Positions 1 to 11,137 of a stretch of DNA of 19,637 nt are shown one piece after another. Every line of letters begins with the position of its first letter. Position 1 is the first letter of the stretch. This DNA comes from Spirogloea muscicola. Its lineage: Eukaryota > Streptophyta > Zygnematophyceae > Spirogloeales > Spirogloeaceae. Position numbers and translations under genes: made by a program. The notes under the pieces are model-generated. The model did not search any database, was not told the DNA's origin, and saw only the letters and a program-made list of their open reading frames with translations. The stretch covers positions 781,171 to 800,807 of the forward strand of contig WELB01000041.1 in assembly GCA_009602725.1 (NCBI GenBank). The letters run 5' to 3'.

Positions 1-21
1 GGCGGTGGCGGCGGCTGCAGT

Positions 22-60
22 CTCACCGCCGCTCCCGCCGCCGCCGCCGCCGCCGGTGCT
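22..60. repeat. CCG/GGC trinucleotide-rich leader
   Basis: The first 60 bases are built largely from GGC and CCG triplets, with an uninterrupted (CCG)n run near 37-54. They lie just upstream of the transporter ATG at 79, so they are probably 5' untranslated sequence or core promoter. GC-rich triplet leaders recur before other genes in this window. Confidence 0.6.
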
Positions 61-78
61 GGAAGCCAGGGCCTGGCC

Positions 79-2591
79 ATGAAGCCCGCGCGGGAGGAAG
101 CGCCACTGCTGCCGCCGCCTGCAGCCAGCGACAAGCCCCGGCAGCTGGCCGCCGCGCAGCAGCTGCTGTGCCTGGCCGCCGCGCTGCTCTACGGCGCCGT
201 CGGCCTCGCCATGGGCTTCGCCAACAAGGTCCGATGGCCGATCTCATCGGCCCCTGGCTAGCGGCAGCCTTGCTGCCGACCTTCTGCAGCCGGCACACAC
301 TGCAAGCGGAACTGCTCGCCGCAGCGGCACACTTGCTCTTCAATGGGGCCTTTGGAGCCGCCGTAGAGGCGTTGGCTACAAGAGTTGCGGCCATTCTTCA
401 CCGTGATCCTCTCGTACACCTTACTGGGTTGCCTGCGTACACTGGCCCAGACCATCACCAGCTAGCTACAGGGACGATGAGTGTGCAGCTCTGTCACTAC
501 ATGCTCGGCCGCACCGCGGCAGCTGCAATGAGGAAGATGCGAGTACTACAAGGGACACCAGAATCGGACCTTCGAGCAAGGTTGATTGTGTTCCGATTGA
601 AATCGCCATCTGCATTCATTACTGTTGCTGACTGGATATTGCTGCCAGGCGGTGCTTCAGCAGTGGCCCTATTCCAACACCTTCCTGGCACTCCAGATGG
701 CGGCCTCCATAGCCCTCGTGTACGCTGCCAACATTGCCGGCCTTGTTCCGTTGAGGCCGCTTGAGGCCAAGTCGGCATTGCAGCTGCTGCCAGTCGTCTT
801 CTTCTACAACGCCAACGTGGCTTTCGCGCTTGCGGCTGTGCGGGCGCTCAGCATCCCAGTCTACCACGTCATGAAACGTCTCACGCCTGTCATGGTTCTC
901 ACTGGGCGTTTCTTTTGCATGGGCGGTCCCCGGCCCTCCAACCAGATTGTCCTCTCTGTCCTCACGGTCGTGACTGGTGCATTGATCTGCCCTCACCTGA
1001 TCACATTCTTTCTGACCTCTGCCATCTGCATCTTCTTAGTTTCGTTCTGAGCACCTCAATCGTCAGGAGTCAGCCAATGACCATGAAAGGACCTCTCAGG
1101 ATTGTAGGCCCTAAGCTCCTGCTCCATCTGTTCACCCACCAAACAAACTTGCATATCAGCTGGCTACCCTTGTGAAGGAAAGGCCTTGGATGGCTGTTCC
1201 CTCTTCTTCTCCAAGTCAATGCTTGTCTTCAGCAACTCATTGTCTCTGTTACGCACCAAAATGGCTACATGTTGTCTGCTATGATGCTTGCACTTACAGG
1301 CCTGCCCTCCACATCGAGTTGCTCTGAGGCTTTGGTCCTTGCATGCTGCAGGTTGCATTTTTGCGGGCTTGGGAGACCTCAGCTTCGACTTACGGATACT
1401 CGGCAGCACTTACGAGCTGCGCCCTGCAAACCACGTACCTGCTGCTTGTGGAGCAGTCAGGATGCGAAAAAGGTTCTCACAGACCTGGCATGCAAATGTG
1501 ATCTGCATTTGCATCGTTGATGCACCTACATTGACATATCTTCTGAAAGGGCTAGCTCATGAGAGCTTTGTCTGTGGAGAGTGTACGACAGACTCTTGCA
1601 TGATGAGTACGTGCATGTGAGCATCCTTTCAAGAGTCCTCTTCAGCAGATTGTTGTGCAGGTGGAACTCGAGTAGACCACACTAGCTGTGTAGAAGAATA
1701 GAATTCCCCAGCAGTAACAAGTATAGTCAAGGAAGTCTCACCCTTCTACCATGCGCTTGGCCTAAAAGCTAAAACTTGTGCAGGGATCAGTGTTCTTATA
1801 AACAAGCCTGTAAGAGTCTTTCGAGCAGTGTTCGCCCAGGCCCCATCCATGATATTTCTCTGTGTGGGCCCAGGGTATAGTTCCAGCGAACTGCTGGCAT
1901 ATAATGCAGTGCTATCGCTACCAGTGCTCGTCATTCTTGTGATGATTACGGGCGAAGTGCAAGCGTCCCTGCCGTTGCTGCTGGAGCTTACAAATGGCAG
2001 TATTGCTTTTTTGGCTCTCTTTGTCTTCACGCTCGTCATGGGTTGCCTGCTAAATTACTCCCTCTTCTTGTGCACCATCTGCAACTCGGCACTCACAACA
2101 ACCATTGTAGGCACCCTCCGAAGCGTTTTCGGCACTGTAAGCAGCAAATCCCCTCCATTCTCTTGAGAAGGACCTTCACTTATCTTTTGCGTGCCTCCAG
2201 AAGAATTAACCACCAAGAACACGAGTAGATATTGTGTCTTAAGCAAGGCAGCATAAATCCGAGAGAGAGATCCGACCTGGAGGCTGATTGGTGGGATAGA
2301 CCCGCACATAGCACCTCACTTTTCTTGTAAGTTGTATGCTACGATGTAGTGTTTGTGTTTCAAGAAATAGGAAAGTCGTGCAGTCTCTGCTTGCAGCCAG
2401 ACACTGACAAGAATGGGCAGGTCTTATTGTTAATCTCACCAATGCCTTACTGGGTGGTACAGATTCTGGGCTTTTTTGTACTCGGTGGCGTGAAGGCCAC
2501 TGTCTTGATTGTGACAGGCGTGACTGTAAATACCGCTGGTGGAATCTGGTACACTGTGACCAAGTACAAGGAGCGGCACTCCAAATTCTAG
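79..2591 (+). CDS. Nucleotide-sugar transporter, SLC35D-like (5 exons, one internal frameshift)
   Basis: Exons 79-228, 649-976, 1352-1472, 1874-2136 and 2463-2591, joined at GT-AG introns with matching phases, give about 329 residues once one extra base near 1393 is skipped. That length is usual for the family. Recognisable family segments are FANKAVLQQWPYSN at the exon 1/2 join, PVYHVMKRLTPVMVLTGRFF in exon 2, GLGDLSFDL followed by ALQTTYLLLVEQSG in exon 3, SALTTTIVGTLRSVFGT in exon 4, and NTAGGIWYTVTKYKERHSKF at the C-terminus. Many hydrophobic helices fit a ten-helix drug/metabolite-transporter fold. By family, it would exchange a UDP- or GDP-sugar for the nucleotide monophosphate across ER or Golgi membrane; the sugar cannot be told from the sequence. 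The start is an ATG after a (CCG)n-rich leader. The oddity is the +1 shift inside exon 3: FDL is read in one frame and GYSAALTSCALQ in the next. This may be a sequencing error or a broken allele. Confidence 0.88.
1388..1398 (+). other. Frameshift site in transporter exon 3
   Basis: Up to base 1392 the frame encodes GLGDLSFDL. From base 1394 a different frame encodes GYSAALTSCALQTTYLLLVE. Both segments are typical of the transporter family, and no intron with GT-AG ends fits between them. Skipping the C at about 1393 makes the five exons sum to 990 nt, an exact multiple of three. Confidence 0.75.
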
Positions 2592-3617
2592 ACTTGCAGT
2601 ATTGTGGCGATATCGTAGGCATGGTGCCACCATTCATCTGATGAATAGACTCTCATCTCTGACCAGCGCTTGAACTGTGGAGGAAGGCTTGGACCTACGA
2701 TGTATGGGAAACAAGGAGAGTGCAGCAGGATCTGTTTGGGCTTCGGGTACTGGACAATGGTTGCCAGAGTTGCACCCCACTTGCTGCCTTGGTCTGTTGT
2801 AACCTCCCTCACTCGTGAGAGTGCATATGTACTCTGGCTAAACCTCGGATGAAGGATGGGCAGAGGTTTCCTGCTCGGTGTAACTTATGCTGACCAGACA
2901 GGTGGGATATTCAATCAATCTCAGGGCCCTTCAAAGCATCGCAGAGAGATGACTGTGACATTACCAAAAAGGTTAGGCAAGGGGTCACGATACTGGCAAG
3001 AAGCATGCAAACCGCACTGAGCGCATACTTATATCCGAAACTGATGCTAGAGGAACTGATCGTATCGATCAATTGCTCGATCTACCATGAATCTGACACT
3101 ACCTACAAGACTGTGATTTATGTGAGCTATGATTGGCTTGCAATGAGTGAGTGAGATGGTGTTGCATGCACTCGCTGCTGAACTCAAATTCCTGCCCGCA
3201 GATATCACAAGTGTAGCCCCCTGCAAGTAAAAGCAAGTCAAAGCGAGTAGTCATCAAAGCATATTGGACGCAAGCAGCACTCTGCTCCAGTTCCATGTAC
3301 AATTATGGTTTTCTCTTTGACAATAATGCGAGTTCAAGTGAGCTTGAGGACATTGACATGGGTGGACTGACAGGTTGAGGTTCACTGTTTCAAGAGCTGG
3401 GTATACATTTGCGTGTCTAACTCTATTGACATCAATAGCAAGTGTAGTCCTTTTACTCAATAAGGTTGAAAGTCAAGGGGATAAGTCAAGGGGAGCCTCT
3501 TGTGAATACAAATCCATGCCAAGTTGTGAAAGTGTAGGTTTGTTATCCTCAACAATGAACCCAAACCTCAACCTTCCACATCACAATCCAAGTATGCTCC
3601 TTCGTGTCTATTCCAAC
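2592..3617. other. Convergent intergenic spacer (about 1 kb)
   Basis: This stretch lies between the stop codons of the plus-strand transporter and the minus-strand PP2C-kinase gene, so it must hold both 3' untranslated regions. I found no convincing coding exon on either strand. TGTAA, the polyadenylation signal of several green algae, occurs on the plus strand at 2798-2802 and 2879-2883, but a five-base match is weak evidence. An 11-base direct repeat (AAGTCAAGGGG) occurs at 3470-3480 and 3483-3493. Confidence 0.5.
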
Positions 3618-6600
3618 TCAATCACTACAAACAATGACCCTGTATCCAAGTAGGCAGGATACATGACTAAACCGGCACCAACCTGGATCAGAACGGAAGT
3701 ACGCGTGACGGAGAGCTTGGGAGGCCGAAATGCGGTCCTCAGGCCGCCACTGCAGCAGCCGCCGGAGAAGCCTGAGGGCCCACACTGTCCCTATCCTGCT
3801 CAACAATCACCGCGCAAAATTAGGAGCAGCTAAAACCTGAGTCACCCATTATGCACCTGAAGCAGCTCTTTGCCAAGGTTACCCCAGTCCAAGAGTGTCG
3901 CGCTGCTGGAGTTGATGCAGCAGCGCCTCCTCAGTGCACTGCCATGTAGCCATTTCCCCATCCTGGATCCAGGTAAATCAGCAGAGCAATGATGAGATGC
4001 TGTTTATACTCGACCACGACCTTCAAGTCTAGCCCAGATATTCTGTGCTTTGCTAGTAGTCACCGCCGTGACTAATGAGACTCTTCAAATGCTACACCCG
4101 TCGCAGCAAGTCACGTCCTTGCGTGACTTACTATCGCCGGCTCCTTCATGGCTTGTGTGCTAGAGGATCACTGAACAGCCGAACAAGGTGAGGACATGTA
4201 CTAACTCCATGTCATTATAGGTTGCGCAAAGGACTAAGTGGGCTTGTCCTGCAACGAACATGAGCAAAAGCCAAGAGTGATCAAGCACCTTGTGCGTCTC
4301 TCTCCAATGCTGATACTGGGGAAGGTGCTGCATTGGGACGAGAATGCATAACTCCATCAATGCTCGCAACCTGAGCCATCGAGGAAATAATTAACGATGA
4401 ATATCCACAATTACTGTGCACACTGGCAAGCATGGCGGACCACAAGCAAAGCAAATATGCACTCTGCAGACACTTTAAGGACGTGGAACAAATGTCATGG
4501 TGCAAGCGTGGTCTGTACAAGTGGGCGACAGTTCTGGAGGAGGCGTCCAGGTCCAAGAGCTTCTGGTCCAGGAGCGCCCGTGTGCGGGCAGTGACCTCGA
4601 ATACATGCGGTGTTCCAAGTGCCAACTCTAGCATTACAACGCCAGCACTCCAAATGTCATATCTGCAGGCAAAGTAGCGGGGCATTGTGAAGGTTATTTT
4701 GGAAAAAAAGGCCACGCTTAAGTTACAGAGTGTAGGGGGTGCATGGAGTTGGACTTCTATGAGCAGTCACTTAGAAGCAGCACCGAGAATGCAGACAATT
4801 TTAAGTGAACAGATTTTGGTGTGGTGGACTGACACTTGCGGGTGTGTTTCACAAACAGGCTTTCATTGATCCATCTGCAAGCCTGAACTCGTAGGCAAAA
4901 ACATGTGACAGAGCTCCATTTGAAGGCCAAGGGGACTATGATTAACAGGCGTTGTAAGTGGGATGCAGTATTACTCTGGGACAATGCTCTTGGCATGGAG
5001 GTGGGGTGGGCTCAGCAGGACCTCTGGGGGGCTGTACTCTCCAGTCTCCTCCTCGCTGTAAGCAATGCATAGATTTCATACATTGTCATGCAGGCTCCTT
5101 GTAATCTCCGTGCGAAATTGTTTCAGGAGAATGCGTGCTCGGCCGTTTGTGATGAGACTCAATTCCTCCAAATGCCGACGGCCTCCAAGCAGATTGACCT
5201 ATGCCAAAGTATTGACTTCACAACAACAAGAGCGCGTGCACTGTGTCTCACAATCTGGGGTCAAAGGGAGGTGAAATCCTGGTCTCAGAAGGACTAGACC
5301 ATTGCAATTCCAAAAGAGGAGCACACCCACCTTGACGGTCCGTGGGAGCCATATAGGTGCTCGTTGGCATGCTGGTCTACAGCGCTGCCAAAGTCCGCAA
5401 GCCTCCTGTCAAGGCCAGGTTCTTGACATACTTAATCAGGAGAGGAAGCTGAAAGCGATAGACTGTGAGTTGTTGACAAAGCAGGTTGCAGCATGCGTTT
5501 CTTTACAACCTCATCATTCCCCCAAAAGACAATTACCAGGGCAGAAGGTTCCATCTGTCACTGACATGGAGATGCCCTCTGGAGATCCCTGCCCATCATA
5601 GCCAAAGAAGGTGCCATAGCGGCTGCTCACGATCATGTTCTCTGCCACTCCACATGGTGCCTCAGAATTGAGTTGCAACAGCAGTTATGTACAGTTGTTT
5701 AGTCTACGCATCGATAAGTTGTACTTTAGCCCAACAAAAGACATCCTTTGTACTCCTCAGCTATCAGGTTTCTGTATCTGCATCAGGACTTGGCATCTAA
5801 GAAGGGAACCTGGCTTCACATCTCTGTGAGTAACGGTGTGGGCATGGCAGGTCTCAAGAGCCAGCAACTGCATAGGAACAACGGTTACCAGCAGCGCTTT
5901 TCAAGCACAGGCAATGGACTTCAGAGTGATAAGCAAGAAGACTTGTTGATATAAGCGCAGCTGAGAAGAGCCATGCAGCTGCACACAGAGTTGAAGGGCT
6001 GTGCAGTCATCTATATTTCACCCACTGAACATTTCCTGCTTCATGGCTTTTATCTAACAGCAGCTCATTGAGTGCAGATCCAGGTGGTGGGCAGCATCAA
6101 CGCCGGGCCACCTTAAGTGCACACCAGGTGGCGCATGATAAGCTTGGTGGCCTCTTGGCCAGGTGCAGTCGTCTTTAGCCACTGCCAGGTCGGTGACGTC
6201 CGTACGAGTTGGAGGCCACCAGTGGAACTTGATGATGGTGCCGTGTACAGCAGCTTCGTGAGGCTCTGGCCCTCGTTCCGGAAGACGAGCCACAGGTCGC
6301 GGCCAGCTGACTGGGTAATTGACTCTACGTACCGTGCAATATGGTTCAGGCCAATTTCACGCGCCGGATGGTCACCACGAGCCTCCTCCCGTCCATCTCT
6401 GAAGCTCTCACCTGCAGGCTCGGATAAACCCTCCTCCACCTGCTCGTAAACTTCATCACGAGACGCTGCATCTGATCTCTTCTTCCGCGGGGCCTTGCCT
6501 CTGGTGAAACTACCTACCATGCCATACTCTCCTCTCAGACCATCGAAAAGATTGTCATTGCTTTGATTGAATTCCTCACTGGAAGCTGCCGATAGCGTCC

Positions 6601-9600
6601 TTGTCAAGCTCGCGTTCCAGAGAAGCTCTCCAAAGTGCTTCTCACGCAGCCCGCTGCGGCCCTTGGCCGACCCACCCTCCATCTGCAACAGCAACATGTA
6701 CGCTTGCGCTCAAGAGATGAAGTGAGCAGTCAATCAAGTGCAAGGACTGAGCATGATGTACTTGACCACATTAAGTGAGTTGATAGTGTCTTCAGCTTTC
6801 ATTTACCACAGTGATAGTCTGCATGTTGACTAACATGCTGTATTCTGGGCAAGCTCCGCCAGTGTCAACAGTCATTCGTGATTTCAGTATATCAGAGTGT
6901 GGAGCGTGACCCGCCTTTATCCGCTTGAGGATGAATGTGGTGTCTGATGGCCCACTTGCTTGCTGATGGTCGTGGCCGACTCTTTGCTGCTCCTCCGGGC
7001 CACTGCTTTCCTGGTCCTCGTCCCCATGCTGACGCCATCTGCCATGCATCTCCCGCCGCACGGCCAGCCACACCTCCCCAAAAGCACCCGCTGCGAAGAA
7101 TTTTTTCAGGACATACCTGCCCAAGCACACACGGATCTGTGAGGGGCTATAAACGGCCATACACTTGAGTTACATTACATAACTACGTCTCTAGTCAAGC
7201 AATTGCGATGAGCTAGGTGTTGGTGCAATCAGCGGCCATCTCGCTATCAAAGGGCAGACGGAGCAGACACGTATCCGCAAATTGTGGGCACACCATACTA
7301 TACGTAAGTCTTCACACGGCATTGAGCACCTCTTACTGGTGATCAGGGGTGGGCTGCACAAAGAAAGTGGAGCCTGAAGCAGCGGCTCGTGGAGCACTGC
7401 CCAGCTGCAGTAACTCAAATGGGACCGTGTGGAGTGCACCAAGCAGCCTAGCCAGCATGTGCGGCATGTGTCTGGTGCGGCACGTGGCTAGCTCAAGTGC
7501 TGCGGCATGCTTGCTGATATTGTCACTGTCGCCATTATCAAGGAGGCAGACCAGCCATCCTGCCCAATCTACCCACGCTGCCAGCTCTGTTGACCTGCCT
7601 GCATGGCAGATCACAGCAAATTTACTGTATGTTTTAGTCTCATTGCTGAACTTGCAACACATGATTGGAGAACTTCCATGAGACTTACACAATGTAATAT
7701 TTATACGAATGTGCAATGGTTCACATGGTCAAGTTACTACTACTCATTCCTCAGCTTCAGAAGAAGATAGCTGCACAGATAGCTTGAGAGGACAAATTTA
7801 TGCTGGTGGCAATTGCGTTCACCATCATGTGTCCTTACGTCTTACTCGTGATGCGGCTGAGGCAAGGTCACATATATGGACCAACCACGCACCTGATGGA
7901 GTCTCAACCAAGGGAAGCAGCGAAACAACCGCTTTCCTAGAGCTCAAGTCGGCCTTGGCACCACAGCCAGGACCTGCCGTTGCTATGATCGGCTCCATCT
8001 GTTGGGTCGCCTTGGATGGCAGCGCCGGCTGTTCTGAGAGAAGCTCAAGCAGTTGATAATAGTACTGTCTCCCCTCGCCATTGCTGCTGTCAATGTCCTT
8101 ACCGCCAGCCTGCACAATGGACGCCATACGGTACATGTCACGTGCTCAAGACTGGCAAGACATATCAATTGGAATAGTAAATGCCTTAGCTTTTCAGTAA
8201 AGAGCTTCAGGACTTGGTAAGTGACGGGCTGGCCTGGAAGTATCTGATGCAGTGATCAAGTCTGCAAAGTGAACCAACAAGTGCTGCTGGTGGAAACTAA
8301 CCAGCAGGCCAGCTTGCGCTGAAAGGGCGATGGCGCTCCCAGCAGTTGTGCCTGCTGTTGGTATGACATTCGGCAGTAGTGCCACTGCATCAGTAGACTC
8401 GCAGGAATTCGAGCCCTCATCAAGGCCTGGTTCTGTAACCCGTGGCTGCAGGTCCACAACAGCAGCTGCCACATTGTCCATGGACTGGCCCTGCAGTGCT
8501 GCCCGGCAGAGCACCTCCGCCAATAGCTGGGTTGCGCAAGGTGCCCTGGAAAGGTGCTCTGCAATATCTACTGTCCCGTCTGCATCGCTACTGTTTGGCG
8601 CTCCTTCAAGAATGACTCTCTCTGGAGTGCACTGTTTCAAGCTGGCGGCATAACTGCAGGCCGTTTCCAGCACATCAGATTCTGTAGTTGCTGTGCAAAA
8701 TGCCTCGCTGCTGAAGGCCGAGTCACTCTCAGCTGCAAAGCTTTCAGGTGGTGGCAGGGGAATGGCAGGTTGCAGCACCGTGTCGCTGTCTCCTGGTGGG
8801 CCAGAAGGAGGCGCCTGGTCATGTGCCGCGCGCAAGGCGTCGCAGACCTGCTGAGGCGTCAGCGCCTCGAGAATGCCATCAGTGACCAGCGCCAGCAGTA
8901 CGTCACTGGCAGCAATCTCTTGCCAGGCGGGCACCTCCGGCACAGCAATGACTCCCGACTCCCTGAACTCGAGGTCACCAAACGCTCGGCTTACGGCCAG
9001 GCGGCCGTCTACACGCCATGGGCCACCGCTATTGCTGCTGCGCAGCACGCGGCCGCCTGCCTCTTCAATTCGACGGCGCTCGTCTGGGCGATCGGGCGCG
9101 TGGTCAGTTGTCAGCTCAACCACCTGGAGGTCCGAGGTAGCCGCAGCAGCAGCAGCACGAGTGGCAGTGCGCCCCATCTGGTGGCCCCTGTGGCCCTTGC
9201 CAACAGCTGCGTGCAATTCAGGGGTGTAAGGACAACTGACTAAATGACGACAACCAGTGCATAGGATTTCAATGAACGTGGGATTCTGAGACTTAAGGCT
9301 TTGCACAATTTGTAAGGCTGGGGCCAAGTCATCTAAGCAGGGCAACTGGTCTGCCAGCCTTTCACAGAAGAAGACGAGCAGCAGCTAGTGCTTAACCTAT
9401 CATTTCGTATTCATCAGAGAAAGTGCAGCGACTGCCAATCAGCGACACAAGAAATGCTCATCAACTGCCTGAATGAAGAATTTTGGCGCAGCATTGCTCA
9501 CATGTCAGCGTGCTGCGTAGTGGAGGAAGGTGCCGCGTGCAGAGAAGTGCACGCGAGTCGCCAAGGTTGGCAGTGAGAAGGTGTTGCCGGCTGGCGCCGC

Positions 9601-10541
9601 AGCCAACGGCCTCATGCAGAATCAGTGCCACACACGCTGTGCTGCCCGACAACCACCCCTCCTGCTCTGTGACCTGCAAGCAGGCAGCAACCCAAGATCT
9701 GCTTGCTTTTCTGTAGGCCTGCGCTCAAGTCACTGGGGAACTTCAACCCCGTCCCTAGCAAACAATCGGCAATAATAACCTGAATCCAGAGTGCCTGCTT
9801 AGTACCTCTACAAGCTATTGCCAACTCTCTGTGACAGACCTCGAGCAGTGCGGCATTCACGTCAGCAAAGGCGGCCAGGAGCAAGTGGCGAAGCAGGGCC
9901 AGCAGGCCCTCCCCACTGGCTGCTGGCCCCTCGGCACCAAGGCGGGCGTTGGCAAGCTCCGCAAAGCGGTGGTGCAGGTGGGCTGCCACAAACTCCACCG
10001 CCTCCTGCCCATTGTGGCCGTCGTAGACGGCATGGTAGTGTAGTTCGCCAGCGCTGCAGGCTGCAGCAGCAGCATCGTCGACGGCAGTTGATCAGGATCA
10101 GTCCCATCCAGGATTGAACAGAGGCACAGAGCCAGCAAGTGTGTGCATGAAATTCAGACAGAAAGAGAGCAAGGGAGGATTGAAAGTGAGGGCGAGATAG
10201 ACTGGAGGCATGGAAATAGCACACGGAGGTCTGAATGAGAGGGGAGGCACGAAAGACGCACAGGTGGCATTGGGGCCATCATGGTGTGGTGGGAGGACAA
10301 TGAGGGAGGGCAGGCAGACGGCGCGGTCCTCCTGGGTGAGCCGCCGCCCGCGGGCTGCGGCTGCCCCGCAGGACAGCGTACCCCCACACACGCTGTCTCT
10401 GCAGCCGTCCGAGCCGCCATTCTCGACCCCTGCTGCGGCAGCGACAGCCAGCGACAGCCGGAGCAGCAGCAGCAGCGGCAGCCGAGCGGCTCTGCCATCG
10501 GCAATGCCGACGTCTGGCTTGCGCCGCTGTAGCAAGCCCAT
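3618..10541 (-). CDS. Protein phosphatase 2C - Ser/Thr protein kinase fusion (16 exons)
   Basis: Sixteen exons (minus strand: 10541-10262, 10060-9840, 9673-9502, 9206-8302, 8109-7893, 7598-7337, 7116-6915, 6682-6125, 5867-5810, 5641-5537, 5421-5331, 5055-4975, 4662-4519, 4370-4289, 3962-3883, 3795-3618) sum to 3636 nt, or 1211 residues, with every phase matching. The start ATG follows an in-frame TGA nine bases upstream. Residues 21-37 are strongly hydrophobic (signal peptide or anchor). PP2C domain, about 64-478: QEDRAVC at 70, VYDGHNG with Asp107, SGSTACVALI, TANLGDSRALL, RLAVSRAFGD, LVTDGILEAL with Asp334, and MDNVAAAVV with Asp468; all metal-binding aspartates are kept. Kinase domain, about 687-1190: glycine loop AAGAFGEVW, Lys750 in FILKRI, GLREKHFGELL helix C, HRDVKPEN with Asp955, ADFGSAVD with Asp1003, EYSPPEV, YDIWSAGVVMLE and WRPEDR. 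The domain order resembles land-plant PP2C-kinase genes such as the Arabidopsis At3g63330/At3g63340 region (from memory). It probably reverses and applies Ser/Thr phosphorylation; substrates are unknown. The acceptor of exon 11 (5421 or 5430) and the donor of exon 7 are the least certain joins. Confidence 0.92.
6683..6914 (-). other. Probable GC-AG intron in the kinase N-lobe
   Basis: If exon 7 ends at AAG (6915), the intron begins with GC (6914-6913) and ends with CAG (6683). The protein then reads FILKRIK joined to MEGGSAKGRSGLREK, which matches the spacing between the ATP-binding lysine and helix C in relatives. The alternative, a GT donor further on (reading through ACT GTG to GTAAAT), keeps the frame but adds about 35 residues that do not look like this family. 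The same gene set has a clearer GC donor in the aminotransferase. Confidence 0.55.
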
Positions 10542-11125
10542 GTTGGGTCATTGCTGCGCCGCTACTGCCACTTTCCCCGCGCTTGGCCACTGCAGCCCCC
10601 AGCGGGCCGTGGCTGTTGTCCCCGGGTAGCAAACGTACTGGCCGCCATGCAGCCGGCGGCATTCTCCTCCAGCGCCCATTCAGGTGGCAGGCGTCGCTCT
10701 GGCGGCCCAGCGGCTTCTGCAGGGCTCGTGGCACCCCAGCAGGTTTTGCCGCAGCCCCAACTGGGGCAGTTGTGGCCTTGAACGCCTTCTGAGCCAGCAG
10801 AGCACCACCTACTTTCGTGCAGGGAGTGGCACGAGTGTGAGCGGCGTGTGCATTGAGTGATGGAGGGCCTGAGTGGTTGCCAAGTACAGTGGCAGGCACA
10901 TTGGGGGGGGGAGAAGGCTGGGGCAAAGGCAAACCCCTAAAGAAGAAAGAACCCCTAAACGAGCCCTGTGGGCTTGTGAACCCGAACCCCCAGGCCCGAG
11001 CTTGGGGCCTCAGCTGCTTGCGAGGAAACAACAATGCGGCTGCTGATATTCAGAGAGCGGCTGTGAAAGCCAGCCAGATGCACACCGGTGTTCTTAGACG
11101 GAGCCACAGGCTAGACAGGGCGCTC

Positions 11126-11137
11126 TTAGTTAACTAA
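11126..11137. repeat. 12-bp perfect palindrome TTAGTTAACTAA with flanking echoes
   Basis: TTAGTTAACTAA reads the same on both strands. The neighbouring bases repeat the theme: CTCTTAGTTA at 11124-11133 recurs at 11144-11153, with further CTAA/TTAG units between. It lies in the divergent promoter region and could be a binding site for a dimeric factor or simple-sequence expansion. Confidence 0.4.

Noticed and set aside
2798-2883. TGTAA as polyadenylation signals
   Set aside because: There are two matches after the transporter, but I did not find matching sites at comparable distance after the other genes, and a 5-mer is expected by chance.
5957-6113. Search for the kinase catalytic loop just downstream of exon 8
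   Set aside because: Sequence near 6050 has a faint resemblance (IKAM after a stop) but the true loop HRDVKPEN was found in the 58-nt exon 9 at 5867-5810 with exact phase.
8554-9243. 229-codon plus-strand ORF
   Set aside because: It lies exactly antisense to PP2C exon 4, whose minus-strand translation carries clear phosphatase motifs.
10279-11034. 251-codon ORF on the minus strand over the PP2C-kinase start
   Set aside because: It is in a different frame from the PP2C exon, has low-complexity Ala/Arg/Pro composition and shows no domain. It is explained by high GC reducing stop codons.
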